A DNA stretch of 64,000 bases from Clostridium sp. 'deep sea' (GCF_014931565.1 NZ_CP063353.1:2294001-2358000); one strand, 5' to 3'. Shown: positions 46,867 to 55,892, counted from the first letter of the stretch. Made by a program: numbers and translations. Notes: generated by a model not told the origin, from the letters alone.

Positions 46867-47565
46867 ATGACTGTACACATTAATGCAAAAAAAGGAGATA
46901 TTGCTAAAACTGTTTTGCTACCTGGTGACCCACTACGAGCTAAATATATCGCAGAAACTTTTTTAGAAGATGTGGTTTGTTATAATACAGTACGTAATAT
47001 GTTAGGTTTTACAGGTACTTGGAATGGTAAAAGAGTTTCTGTACAAGGTACTGGCATGGGTATGCCTTCTATTGGCATTTATTCACATGAACTTATTGCC
47101 GAATATGGTGTTGAGCAACTTATTAGAGTTGGTTCATGTGGCTCTTTTCAAAAACATGTAGGCATTAGAGATGTTATTTTAGGTATTAGTGCCTCTACAA
47201 ACTCAAGATATGCTAGTCAATACGGTTTGCCAGGAACATATGCTCCAACTGCCAGCTATGAGTTAGTTGAAAAGGCTAAAGCAGCTGCAGATAAACAAGG
47301 TATTCCTGTACATGTAGGCAATATTTTATCTTCTGATATTTTTTATGACGCCGACCCAAATGCTTGGGAAAAATGGGCTCGTATGGGTGTATTAGCAGTT
47401 GAAATGGAAGCCGCTGCTCTTTATATGAATGCTGCTTACTTAGGTGCTAAAGCTTTAGCTATTTTAACAGTAAGCGACAGTCTAGTAACCCATGAGTTAA
47501 CTACTTCTGAAGAACGCCAAAAAACATTTAAAGAAATGATTACAATTGCCTTAGATTTGGCATAG
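46867..47565 (+). CDS. deoD: Purine nucleoside phosphorylase DeoD-type
   Basis: 232 residues from the ATG at 46867 (AAAGGA 9 nt upstream; a TTG three codons earlier is too close to that SD). Typical start [49 protein letters not shown] and SDS in [10 protein letters not shown]. Hexameric type: cleaves purine (deoxy)nucleosides to base and sugar-1-phosphate. Own promoter and terminator. Confidence 0.95.
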   Translation: MTVHINAKKGDIAKTVLLPGDPLRAKYIAETFLEDVVCYNTVRNMLGFTGTWNGKRVSVQGTGMGMPSIGIYSHELIAEYGVEQLIRVGSCGSFQKHVGIRDVILGISASTNSRYASQYGLPGTYAPTASYELVEKAKAAADKQGIPVHVGNILSSDIFYDADPNAWEKWARMGVLAVEMEAAALYMNAAYLGAKALAILTVSDSLVTHELTTSEERQKTFKEMITIALDLA

Positions 47566-47570
47566 TATTT

Positions 47571-47600
47571 AAAAATGGAGCTTAAAGGCTCCATTTTTTT
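47571..47600 (+). terminator. Terminator of deoD
   Basis: Stem AAAATGGAGC / GCTCCATTTT with a short loop, followed by seven T on the plus strand. Confidence 0.9.
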
Positions 47601-48050
47601 GATTTGGGCTTACTTCGTTGTGCGGTTTGCTTATTTGATAAATCAAATAAGTGGTGGACTCGCTTTGCTCGCGGTTTGGGCTTCGCGGTATAAAAAACAG
47701 AAATCATTTTACAATAAGCAACTATAACGTATTCACTATGGATACATTGTATATGTAACATATTTTCAAAGCAAAATATCAAAGGACAATAAAATGAAAG
47801 TAAATCATTCTCTTGCCCTTTTAGATCAAATTATATACTATTTTAATTTAGGTGTAAGTTTGCTTTTGAATTACCCTTGTAGAATTAATATGACACAGTT
47901 TTATACACGCTTGTAAAACAAGTGTATCCGTATACCAAAGACATACCTACCCCGTGAACGAAGTGAACCCTCTCCGTATCTCCATAAGGAGATAGCCAAT
48001 CCGCGAAGCTAATTTTATTGAGTATTGCGAAATAAAATTTAGCTAGCCCA
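47601..48050. other. Structured, compositionally odd intergenic region
   Basis: No convincing large gene. It has GC-richer patches with short phrases such as GAACGAAGTGAAC and CTCGCTTTGCTCGCGG, the inverted pair CTTCGCGG (47681) / CCGCGAAG (48001), and four hairpins: CTTATTTGAT / ATCAAATAAG (47630-47651), ATACAC-TTGT / ACAAGTGTAT (about 47904-47929), TATCTCC / GGAGATA (47977-47994) and AGCTAA...TTAGCT (48007-48044). It may be a degenerate mobile repeat or carry a small RNA. Confidence 0.5.
47794..47916 (+). CDS. Possible 40-residue small ORF
   Basis: ATG with AAAGGA 7 nt upstream and a stop at 47914; the product MKVNHSLALLDQIIYYFNLG... ends MTQFYTRL. No homologue recognised. Its end coincides with a hairpin. 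It could be chance in AT-rich DNA, so treat as a candidate only. Confidence 0.25.
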   Translation: MKVNHSLALLDQIIYYFNLGVSLLLNYPCRINMTQFYTRL

Positions 48051-48890
48051 CTACTTGTCTATTAATTTAATTCCTCTGCTACTGGTTTTTATTAATCCTT
48101 TTTTCATTAGTCTGCCAACAGCTCTTTTAAAGGCTGATTTGCTCATGCGTAGTTGTCTTTTTATTTCCTCAGGAGATGATTTATCGTTTAAGTTAATAAA
48201 ACCATTACGTGAATCTAGTTCATCTAAAATATACTGAGAGTCATCTGTCATTTGAACATGGGCTCTTTTACGCAAGGCTAAATCAAGCTTGCCATCTTCT
48301 CTCACTCTCATTACCCTAGCATATACTACATCACCATATTCAATATCTTGATATATTTCACTTTTAGGAATTAAACCAAAATACTTATTATCTACAGCTA
48401 CAAATACTCCCCAGTTACCACTATGATCATACACAGTGCCACTTACCTCGTCATCTACTTTATAAGGAGAATCAGAGTTTAAATAAGGGTATATGTTTCC
48501 GGAGGCTAGTAGCTTTCCATCTCTATCTGTATATAAAACTACAGGGTATGATTTACCCTCTTTTACTTGATAACGCTGTTCGTTTTTGGGCCAAAATAAA
48601 TCAACATCTTTACCCCAGTCTAAAAAAGCACCCGCTGATATAGAGTTTTTTACCCGCAGTTTTTTAACCGTTTTAACATTAGCTTGTGGTACATCCATTG
48701 AGGCTATTAAAAATCCTTTTTTATCTGTATAAATAAAAGCCTCTATTTCATCACCAATCTTAAACTGTTTAGTTAAGCCACCTTTATGCAAACGGGCTCT
48801 TTCTCTGCCTCTGTTACTATCTTCAGCAAGCCAATAATGCTTAGGATGCTCATCCACTACTTTTAATTTTTGAACTATACCACTCTTCAT
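48051..48890 (-). CDS. cvfB: CvfB-like S1-domain RNA-binding protein
   Basis: 279 residues: three consecutive S1-like beta-barrels (about 1-65, 70-135, 140-210), with GAFLDWGKDVDLFWPKNEQ and GTVYDHSGNWGVFVAVDNKYFGLIPKSE, then a C-terminal winged helix (SPEEIKRQLRMSKSAFKRAVGRLMKKGLI). This is the CvfB/YitL layout, an RNA-binding regulator of virulence or metabolism in Firmicutes. It has its own promoter and an 8-2-8 palindrome upstream. Confidence 0.92.
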   Translation of the reverse strand: MKSGIVQKLKVVDEHPKHYWLAEDSNRGRERARLHKGGLTKQFKIGDEIEAFIYTDKKGFLIASMDVPQANVKTVKKLRVKNSISAGAFLDWGKDVDLFWPKNEQRYQVKEGKSYPVVLYTDRDGKLLASGNIYPYLNSDSPYKVDDEVSGTVYDHSGNWGVFVAVDNKYFGLIPKSEIYQDIEYGDVVYARVMRVREDGKLDLALRKRAHVQMTDDSQYILDELDSRNGFINLNDKSSPEEIKRQLRMSKSAFKRAVGRLMKKGLIKTSSRGIKLIDK

Positions 48891-48929
48891 ATTAAAACCC
48901 CTTTACTACAGTGTAACATCTGCTAACCC

Positions 48930-48983
48930 ATTATATAGGCAAAGTATTGATACTACAAGCTTTTCATAGAGTATTTACTCTAT
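48930..48983 (-). promoter_or_regulatory. cvfB promoter with upstream palindrome
   Basis: Minus strand TTGTAG (48958-48953), 17-nt spacer, TATAAT (48935-48930). Immediately upstream of the -35 lies a perfect palindrome ATAGAGTA-TT-TACTCTAT (48966-48983), a candidate activator site. Confidence 0.65.
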
Positions 48984-49113
48984 AAATATATAATACCACT
49001 AATCAAATATTTTAAAACTGTATTTATTAAATTAAAAAATAAACTGGCTTATAATAATGTAGCAGACCATTATTAAAGAATTTTTAACATAATAAACATA
49101 ATAGTAGTATTTA

Positions 49114-49860
49114 CTATAGTGTCACCCAATATTTACTGCCATCGTTTTCACGCTTTAAAAACTGGTACTCTATTAAATACCTTCTTAGACTAACATAGTC
49201 TTCATTAAATTTTTCAAGCTTTTCATTAACCTCTTTTTCATCATAGGTTTTATTTGTCTCAAAACTACTAGCAATTTCTCTTAACACAATTAATTTTCTT
49301 TTTTGCTTTCGAGGTATGGAGCGCAAGCTGCCATCGCTTGAAAAGTATTTTTCAATTGTTTTTTTGTATTCGGCTTCGGTTATAACATATCTATCATCCA
49401 CCATGGTAGCCTCCTTATGGTAGTCTATTAGTTTTTCATCGTCTTCTACTCTAGACTCCAAGAGTTCCATTAGGGCTAAAAATACTTTGGCTTGTTTCGC
49501 TTTTTCTCTTAATCTAAATCTATAATTTCTTACTGTTGACTTACTAACTCCTAGCTCTTTGGCGATGTCTGTATCATTAGCAAGGTTATAAAACTTTATT
49601 AACATATCTTTCTGAGATTCAGATATTCCCGTATGTTTTTTTTCAAGATTAATTAAAAAATTAAAGGTTGAGTTATGAGCTGATTTTACATGTTCTATAA
49701 TTGCTTTTTGCCCTAATAACATTCTATCATTCATGGTGTAAATAATGTCTTTTTCATATTTTTCACCACAAATCAAACAAATCATGTCGGTACTATTGTC
49801 GGGCACGATATACCCTCGTTTAAGGTCGTTTAGGCTAGCTTCATTAAAATAATTATTCAT
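49114..49860 (-). CDS. DUF2087 transcriptional-regulator-like protein
   Basis: 248 residues. The N terminus has a CLICGEKY...H...H pattern that may bind zinc (Cys28-Cys31 type). A central HTH reads DIAKELGVSKSTVRNYRFRLREKAKQ. The C-terminal DUF2087 domain has IEKYFSSDGSLRSIPRKQKRKLIVLREIAS and YVSLRRYLIEYQFLKRENDGSKYW. Such proteins are transcription regulators of unknown input. Two adjacent inverted repeats upstream with shared TTTGC halves suggest autoregulation. No enzyme gene is adjacent that would reveal its targets. Confidence 0.83.
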   Translation of the reverse strand: MNNYFNEASLNDLKRGYIVPDNSTDMICLICGEKYEKDIIYTMNDRMLLGQKAIIEHVKSAHNSTFNFLINLEKKHTGISESQKDMLIKFYNLANDTDIAKELGVSKSTVRNYRFRLREKAKQAKVFLALMELLESRVEDDEKLIDYHKEATMVDDRYVITEAEYKKTIEKYFSSDGSLRSIPRKQKRKLIVLREIASSFETNKTYDEKEVNEKLEKFNEDYVSLRRYLIEYQFLKRENDGSKYWVTL

Positions 49861-49941
49861 TCTAGCAAACCTCCTGTTTATTTATAATCAAACACACATA
49901 AATATTGTTTGAGCTAATATTATCACTATTATTATATAAAT

Positions 49942-49982
49942 GCAAATATTATTTGCTGAATTGTTTGCTTATTTGCAAACAA
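49942..49982 (-). promoter_or_regulatory. Double inverted repeat upstream of the DUF2087 regulator
   Basis: GCAAAT-ATT-ATTTGC (49942-49956) and TTGTTTGC-N6-GCAAACAA (49961-49982). All four arms contain GCAAA/TTTGC. They lie 80-120 nt upstream of the regulator start, where its promoter would be, and look like operators for a dimer. Confidence 0.6.
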
Positions 49983-50034
49983 AATATTGTTTATGACTAA
50001 ATTACCTCTAAAATGAATTATTTTAGCTTATACT

Positions 50035-50064
50035 AAAAAGTGGCTAACAAAAGTCGGCCACTTT
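50035..50064 (-). terminator. Terminator of the ABC-2 exporter operon
   Basis: AAAGTGGC (50037-50044) / GCCACTTT (50057-50064) stem, T tract on the minus strand, just after the ATPase stop at 50071. Confidence 0.8.
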
Positions 50065-50070
50065 AATGTT

Positions 50071-51045
50071 TTATCTTTCAAACAGCTTTTGAACAGCGGT
50101 TTCGATGTCGGGCTCGGCAAGATGAATATCCTCTATATCACCTAGCAAACCTAAATAATTTATAATTTTGTTTGCTTTAATTTTTTCTCTATCAAACTCT
50201 GCAATAATTCTATTATCACCATCTTGTGTAAGGCTACAAAAATTCTCTGATTGTAAATTATTTATATCAACTGAACTAGAGTAATCTACAATTAAGCTAC
50301 TATAAAGACCTATGCCTTGCCAAAGTTCTTTCATACCACCATCTAATAGTATGTTTCCATGATTAATGACAATAACTCGTTTACATAAACTCTCAATATC
50401 TTTTAAATCGTGAGTTGTTAATAAAATAGTTGTGCCCTGATTATTAATCTCTTTTAAAAACCCTCTAATAGCTTTTTTGGCTACAACATCTAATCCTATG
50501 GTGGGTTCATCAAGCATTAAGATGGCAGGATTATGCAATAATGCCGCACATATCTCACCCCTCATACGCTGGCCTAAAGAAAGCTTACGTACAGGAGTAG
50601 TTAAAAACTGACCAATACCCATAACATTATCGAATTTTTTCAGCATTTTTTGAGCGTCTGCACTATGTACATTGTACATAGCGGCTAATAGCTCAAAGGA
50701 TTCTTCTAGGGGTAAGTCCCACCACAGTTGCGAGCGCTGGCCAAAAACTACACCTAAGTTATGAACTACTTGTTTTCGTTGATGCTGAGGGCTGAGTCCT
50801 AGTACATTAACTGATCCACTTGTAGGGTGTAATATGCCTGTTAACATTTTAATTGTGGTAGATTTACCAGCCCCATTGGGCCCAATGTAACCCACAAAAT
50901 CGCCTTTATTTATCTCAAAATTTATATTATCAACTGCAACAACCTTACGTTTTTTTTGACTAAATAGGGTTCTTATGGAACTAAATGCTCCGGATACTTT
51001 TTCTGCAACGTAAAATTCTTTTTTTAAATTATTAATTTTTATCAT
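50071..51045 (-). CDS. ABC-2 type transporter ATPase (COG4586-like)
   Basis: 324 residues from the ATG at 51045 (AGGAGGG just upstream; a GTG-frame extension to 51090 overlaps the permease). Walker A GPNGAGKSTT, signature LSLGQRMRGEICAAL, Walker B ILMLDEPTIGLD, H switch LTTHDLKDIE. The N-terminal stretch LKKEFYVAEKVSGAFSSIRTLF and the long C-terminal extension mark the group that pairs with COG4587 and COG3694 permeases, of uncertain substrate. It is the only ATPase for two permease pairs. Confidence 0.92.
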   Translation of the reverse strand: MIKINNLKKEFYVAEKVSGAFSSIRTLFSQKKRKVVAVDNINFEINKGDFVGYIGPNGAGKSTTIKMLTGILHPTSGSVNVLGLSPQHQRKQVVHNLGVVFGQRSQLWWDLPLEESFELLAAMYNVHSADAQKMLKKFDNVMGIGQFLTTPVRKLSLGQRMRGEICAALLHNPAILMLDEPTIGLDVVAKKAIRGFLKEINNQGTTILLTTHDLKDIESLCKRVIVINHGNILLDGGMKELWQGIGLYSSLIVDYSSSVDINNLQSENFCSLTQDGDNRIIAEFDREKIKANKIINYLGLLGDIEDIHLAEPDIETAVQKLFER

Positions 51046-51055
51046 AGCTACCCTC

Positions 51056-51838
51056 CTAGCTTCCTGTACTATAGTAGTTTTTTTCACCAAGTTGCCAAAG
51101 TTTTAAAGCAAGAGTCATTACTACAACTGCAATTATAGGTGAGATTATTAATATGCTGGCATTATTACTGAATCCTAATAAATACTCTAGCTGTTTAAAG
51201 CCCACATAGGCAACTGGCCAAACGGTTAAAAATGCTTTTATGGCAACAGGAAATATAGATAATGGATACATTGAAGCTGTAGTTGGTCCATAGAACAAAA
51301 ATACTAAAATATCTCCTGTACGGGTAATCCAAAATGCCAATGAGGCAATAATTATTTCTATTGCTACTAAGGTAACTATTCCTGTTATGATTAATACAGG
51401 TAAATACAATAAGGTAGTATAGTTAACCTTTAACTTAAGTAGGGCAAACACTAGTACTATTAAACCCTGCAAAGACCCTGCTAATCTAAAAAGCTGTATT
51501 TTACGACTTAATAATAGTAATAAAGTAGACCATGGTCTTAAAAGCAAGTTATCGAATGTACCGTTAATAATATATTCTTGAAAGTTGTGAATCTCAACAC
51601 AAAAGGCTCTAGTAAAGCCTAATGATATGTTTATACAGCCCCAAAGAGCTGCTACATGAAACATGTTCCAACCACCAATTGATTTAAAGTGGTACAAAAT
51701 AACAAAAACAGGCAGTATATCACTTAGCATAATAAAAATATAAGAAAAACTATTCACTAAAAAGCTAAATTTATACTGCATTGCAGACCTAATACTTGCT
51801 AAAACTGCTTTTTTATAAAACTTTAAACACTTAATCAT
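51056..51838 (-). CDS. ABC-2 permease, COG3694/DUF990-like (copy A)
   Basis: 260 residues, six hydrophobic segments. Conserved positions include MQYKFSFLVNSFSY, HFKSIGGWNMFHVAALWGC, NGTFDNLLLRPWSTLL and the terminal NYYSTGS. It overlaps the next upstream permease by 4 nt. Product is paralogous to 52726-53508, with the same length and the same motifs. Confidence 0.9.
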   Translation of the reverse strand: MIKCLKFYKKAVLASIRSAMQYKFSFLVNSFSYIFIMLSDILPVFVILYHFKSIGGWNMFHVAALWGCINISLGFTRAFCVEIHNFQEYIINGTFDNLLLRPWSTLLLLLSRKIQLFRLAGSLQGLIVLVFALLKLKVNYTTLLYLPVLIITGIVTLVAIEIIIASLAFWITRTGDILVFLFYGPTTASMYPLSIFPVAIKAFLTVWPVAYVGFKQLEYLLGFSNNASILIISPIIAVVVMTLALKLWQLGEKNYYSTGS

Positions 51839-52611
51839 CCACCCTGCACCTCCAATTTTCGTTTTCCTATTTTAGTTAGCAATAAACAAGTAAAAGTTAA
51901 TGCAATTGACCAAAATATAGGCAAAACAAAAATGGTAAGGTTATAAACCCCTAAAAATATTCTGCAAGATGGATTTAACAAGCACGCCCACGGCGAGTAA
52001 TAAAGCACTTTACCTATTAAACCTGGTATAAAGCTAACAGGTATCATTACCCCAGATGCCACATTAAGTATTGAAAAATAAAGCAAATGAGACCATCTCA
52101 CATCAGTTGTCCAGAGCGCTGTAATACCCACTATATAACATAAACAAAGAGATATATACTCCCCTAACATCATGGCTATAATTAAGAGAAATATTGACTT
52201 AAGGCTGGGTATTTTATAACCAACCGTTAAGCTATACAAAATTAATATTGGTATACACCTGTACACTAAATTATATACCTGCCGACCAGTTTCTCGTGCC
52301 ATCACGTAACAAAAATAATTGATAGGCCTTAAAAACTCTAAGCTGATGTTACCAGAGCGAACTGAAAGCTGAATGCCAAGCCCAGCTTTAGGATAAACAA
52401 AATTAAATAGTATTTGAGCAAAGGCCACCCATAACATTAAATCTGTGGTGGTAAACTCACCAAATCCGCCTTTTTGCTTAGCCGCGGCTTGCCATACAAA
52501 AACCATAATATAACCAAATAAAGCACTGCCAAAGGCATTGATTAATTGGGTAAACCTATACTGTAAGTTAATGCGATAGTTTTTTTGAGCAATTAAATAA
52601 TATAATCGCAA
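51835..52611 (-). CDS. ABC-2 permease, COG4587-like (copy A)
   Basis: 258 residues, about six TM. Motifs: IAQKNYRINLQYRFTQLINAFGSALFGYI, LSVRSGNISLEFLRPINYF, CLLNPSCRIFLGVYNL and C-terminal VQGG. Partner of the 51056 permease through a 4-nt overlap. Paralogue of 53505-54281. Confidence 0.9.
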   Translation of the reverse strand: MRLYYLIAQKNYRINLQYRFTQLINAFGSALFGYIMVFVWQAAAKQKGGFGEFTTTDLMLWVAFAQILFNFVYPKAGLGIQLSVRSGNISLEFLRPINYFCYVMARETGRQVYNLVYRCIPILILYSLTVGYKIPSLKSIFLLIIAMMLGEYISLCLCYIVGITALWTTDVRWSHLLYFSILNVASGVMIPVSFIPGLIGKVLYYSPWACLLNPSCRIFLGVYNLTIFVLPIFWSIALTFTCLLLTKIGKRKLEVQGG

Positions 52612-52725
52612 ATCAACCCCTCCTTTTTAAAGAGAGATACAAGAGAATTAAATAAGAGAATAGTAGTTAAAAAAGAGTTAAAAGAGAACTAAATAATGGT
52701 TTAAACAATAGCAGCAGTTATTCAC

Positions 52726-53508
52726 TTAACTACCTGTGCTGTAATAACACTTTTCACCTATTGCCCAAACTTTAAGAGCCCCAAATAAAGCTACCATAGC
52801 CACAATAGGGGCTACATATAATACCCACCTACCATAACCTAAACCAAATAAATGACTTAACTGTAAATAGCCTAAAAAAGACACTGGCCAAACAAGCATA
52901 AATACCCTTAAAGTACGTGGATATATATTGTTGGGGTGCATTGCTGCATAAGTTGGAGCATAAGAAAGCATAGAATTTAGCTCACCTGTTCTACCAAACC
53001 AAAATGATAATGAAGCAATGATTACCTCAAGTGCAAACAGGGTTATTGTACTTGTGACTATAATAATAGGTAAATACAAAAAAGTAATATAGTTTACCTG
53101 TAGCTTAACTAAGGCCAGCAGTAAAACTATAAATCCTTGTATTACTCCACTTAACTTAAAGTACCTAATATTTTTACTCATTAACAATAATAAAGTTGGC
53201 CAAGGTCTTAGCAATAAAGTATCAAAGCTTCCATCAACTATATAGTTTTGAAATAGCCGAATCTCAACACAAAAGGTTTTAATAAAAGAAACAGCAATAT
53301 TAACACATCCCCATAAAGCAGCTACCTGGTAGATATTCCAACCCCCTAGAGATTTAAAATGATACATCATAATAAAGACAGGTAAAATATCGCACAAAAT
53401 AACAATACAATAAGTTAAAGTGTTAACTATAAAACTAAACCGGTATTGCATTTGGGCCTTAATACTGGCTTGTACTGCTTTAAAATAAAACTTAAGTGTT
53501 TTACTCAT
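52726..53508 (-). CDS. ABC-2 permease, COG3694/DUF990-like (copy B)
   Basis: 260 residues, same length and layout as 51056-51838 and clearly homologous along its full length: MQYRFSFIVNTLTY, HFKSLGGWNIYQVAALWGC, DGSFDTLLLRPWPTLL, terminal CYYSTGS. Divergence is widespread, so the duplication is not recent. Four-nt overlap with its partner. A 114-nt gap separates it from copy A. Confidence 0.9.
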   Translation of the reverse strand: MSKTLKFYFKAVQASIKAQMQYRFSFIVNTLTYCIVILCDILPVFIMMYHFKSLGGWNIYQVAALWGCVNIAVSFIKTFCVEIRLFQNYIVDGSFDTLLLRPWPTLLLLMSKNIRYFKLSGVIQGFIVLLLALVKLQVNYITFLYLPIIIVTSTITLFALEVIIASLSFWFGRTGELNSMLSYAPTYAAMHPNNIYPRTLRVFMLVWPVSFLGYLQLSHLFGLGYGRWVLYVAPIVAMVALFGALKVWAIGEKCYYSTGS

Positions 53509-54281
53509 CCGCCTTGCACCTCTACCTTTTGTTTACCTAAGTTGGTAAGGCCTAAACAGGTTAACGTTAATATAAAGGACCAAACTAAAGGTATAACTAA
53601 AATATTATTGTTATATAAACCCACAAATACACTACAAGCAGGGTTCATAAAACAAGCCCAAGGGCTTCTAGATAGTATTTTACCCACAACTCCAGGCAAC
53701 AGGTCTACAGGAATCATTGAGCCACTAGCCACACATAAAAGTGAAAAGCTAAGGGTATTAGCCCATCTTATATCAGTTGTGAAAAGTGCACTAATTCCAA
53801 CTAAATAATTAATACACATAGAGATGTAAACCCCTAACACTATAGTAAAAATAAGCAATAATATTTGGCTAAAACTTTGAATTTTAAAACTAAATAAAGC
53901 CCAATATATTAAAAATATTGGTATAGATTTAAAAACCAAAGCATACAGCTGCCTACCTAACTCTCTACTCATAACATAAGTAAAGTAGTTAATGGGTCTT
54001 AAAAACTCTAGGCTAATATTGCCTGTTCTCACAGACTTTTGAATGTTTAAACCAGTAGCTGGGTGAACAATGTTGAAGAGAACTTGAGCAAATGCTATCC
54101 AAGAAATGAGATTTGCAGTAGAATACTTACCTACTCCACCATAAGGCGTAGAGCCAGCTCTCCATACACACACCAAAATAAAGCCTATTATGGCACTTCC
54201 AAAGGCATTAATTAGCTGAGTATAACGGTACTGCAAATTTATACGATATGTTTTTTGAGCAATCAAAAAATGCATACGCAA
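53505..54281 (-). CDS. ABC-2 permease, COG4587-like (copy B)
   Basis: 258 residues, paralogue of 51835-52611 with the same length: IAQKTYRINLQYRYTQLINAFGSA, KSVRTGNISLEFLRPINYF, CFMNPACSVFVGLYNN and terminal VQGG. First gene of the cluster on the minus strand. No ATPase gene follows pair B before pair A. Confidence 0.9.
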   Translation of the reverse strand: MRMHFLIAQKTYRINLQYRYTQLINAFGSAIIGFILVCVWRAGSTPYGGVGKYSTANLISWIAFAQVLFNIVHPATGLNIQKSVRTGNISLEFLRPINYFTYVMSRELGRQLYALVFKSIPIFLIYWALFSFKIQSFSQILLLIFTIVLGVYISMCINYLVGISALFTTDIRWANTLSFSLLCVASGSMIPVDLLPGVVGKILSRSPWACFMNPACSVFVGLYNNNILVIPLVWSFILTLTCLGLTNLGKQKVEVQGG

Positions 54282-54546
54282 ACTAATCCCCCCAAAAAGT
54301 TTAGAGAGATAACATTTTAAGATTAAACAATTAGTAGAATAGGATAATTCTTAGCTGTAATTGAAAACTTAAGATAAGATACATATATAGGATTAAAAAC
54401 TTATTAGGGCTCAATCTATAAGTTAATACCCCTATTTTTGTTGTGACATAACAACATTTGAACAGTTTAGTAAATAAAATTCCGCGGATTTAAATTATAA
54501 CTCAAGGCTTTTAGGTTTGCAACGCTATTTTATATTTTACTTTAAT

Positions 54547-55290
54547 TTACTTTGTAAAAAGCTGTAAACCCCATAATTTTCTACTTATTTTTTCATTTTT
54601 CGCTTGGCTTGTTTGTTTAACTTGTTTTGGATATCTGTAATGTCCTGTTATTTGCTGTTTACTATTTATTAAATAATTACCTTCATTAGGGTATCTATAG
54701 CTATGATGAATCATAAGCGGTACTCCATTACGTAACCGTTTATTAGATACAATCCCAATATGGTTTTTAAAACAAACTATATCTCCTGCTTGCCACTGCA
54801 CTAAATTATTTATATCAGTAGGATCAACTATAGTGGTTAAACTTTGGGCATTTCTTTTTAAAAAAACAGCTAAATTTTGCACCCTTCTAAAATCTATATT
54901 AGGGTCTGGTCCACCAAACTCTAAAACTCTATAGTACTCATTTTCTGCTTTTTTTATATCTTCATCTACTAGAGCTTTTAAATCATAACCAGCGTTTTTA
55001 AATGCCCGCCAAATTAGATCTGTACAGACTCCTTCGGATTGTGGGGGATAACCACCTTTATAATATATAGATTTATATCTTGGCTTTTTCTTTATTTGTA
55101 GTCTTGCTCCTTCAACTATGTCTTGTAAATCTGTGATACCATCTTTATCTTTATCACTCGTAATTTCTATAGTGGCTATTTCTACCACCTTAGGAAATGG
55201 CCAAATGCCGTATTGGTACAATATAATACTTAAAGTAGCTCCTATTAAACTTACAATTACTAATACTTTTAACTTAGTTTTGTTTGCCAT
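54547..55290 (-). CDS. DUF1287 protein, NlpC/P60-like fold
   Basis: 247 residues with an N-terminal TM (VLVIVSLIGATLSIILYQYGIW). A calcium-type loop DKDKDGITDLQD lies near residue 47. The DUF1287 domain has GVCTDLIWRAFKNAGYDL, supplying the catalytic Cys of a Cys-His hydrolase, PNIDFRRVQNLAVFLKRN, and GDIVCFKNHIGIVSNKR with the matching His. Extracellular or membrane-anchored; the substrate is unknown, possibly peptidoglycan peptides. SD GGGGGAGATG upstream. Confidence 0.85.
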   Translation of the reverse strand: MANKTKLKVLVIVSLIGATLSIILYQYGIWPFPKVVEIATIEITSDKDKDGITDLQDIVEGARLQIKKKPRYKSIYYKGGYPPQSEGVCTDLIWRAFKNAGYDLKALVDEDIKKAENEYYRVLEFGGPDPNIDFRRVQNLAVFLKRNAQSLTTIVDPTDINNLVQWQAGDIVCFKNHIGIVSNKRLRNGVPLMIHHSYRYPNEGNYLINSKQQITGHYRYPKQVKQTSQAKNEKISRKLWGLQLFTK

Positions 55291-55428
55291 AAAATCATCT
55301 CCCCCTTATTTATTATGTAATATATATAGCTTTAATGTATATAAACTTATGTATATATGTCTAACAAATTTATGACAATTAAATAATCTACTAAAGCAAA
55401 TAATTACCTTATAGATTAATAATAATTA

Positions 55429-55892
55429 AAAAGGGGGCTGTCGCATGATAAACCTAGCAAAGTAATTTACTAATTTTAATTGCTTTATCAAAACATTTTT
55501 GTAGATGATTAATGACTTTAATGAAATACAGTTAAAATAATCCTTACAACTAAATTTTATTTTAGTTAATTATTATGTAAAGTCTCATTCTTAAACCACC
55601 AATTATGTTAAATTCTAATATCTCTTTGTGCTCTTTGTGCACTTAGTGTTTAGAATATTTTAACTAATTGGAGAGTGAAATTTATGTAACAACAATATGT
55701 GAGGCTTTAAAATCAAGCTTAAGGTAAATATTTAATGTTTTAGAAACCACCAAGTGCACTAAGTGAAATGAAGGTGTGGCAGGTTTATGATAATCCTTAC
55801 GCCTCAGCACCTTCATCTGTAGTTCTTTTATATGTTTATATTAGTTTTGATTAGGTCTTCTTTTTGTAAAGCTAGTGCAACAGCCCCCTTTT
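55429..55892. mobile_element. MITE-like element with 17-bp terminal inverted repeats
   Basis: Left end AAAAGGGGGCTGTCGCA (55429-55445) and right end TGCAACAGCCCCCTTTT (55876-55892) are inverted repeats with one mismatch, 464 bp apart. There is no ORF of transposase type. Ends with GGGGCTGTCGCA-like sequence resemble those of several insertion sequences, so this is likely a non-autonomous derivative. Flanks ATAATTA and ATAAGTTA may be a decayed target duplication. Inside are 9-nt repeats (CTTTGTGCT, CTTTGTGCA, CTTAGTGTT) near 55623-55650 and an inverted partner near 55750-55765. Confidence 0.78.
55623..55766. repeat. Short 9-nt periodic repeats inside the MITE-like element
   Basis: On the plus strand three consecutive 9-nt units CTTTGTGCT, CTTTGTGCA, CTTAGTGTT; about 110 nt later the same type appears in inverse orientation (CACCAAGTG, CACTAAGTG). 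The two can pair and fold the element's centre. Confidence 0.65.

Noticed and set aside
47582-47782. 66-codon minus-strand frame
   Set aside because: It overlaps the deoD terminator, begins without a good SD and its residues follow the local palindromic DNA; no coding character.
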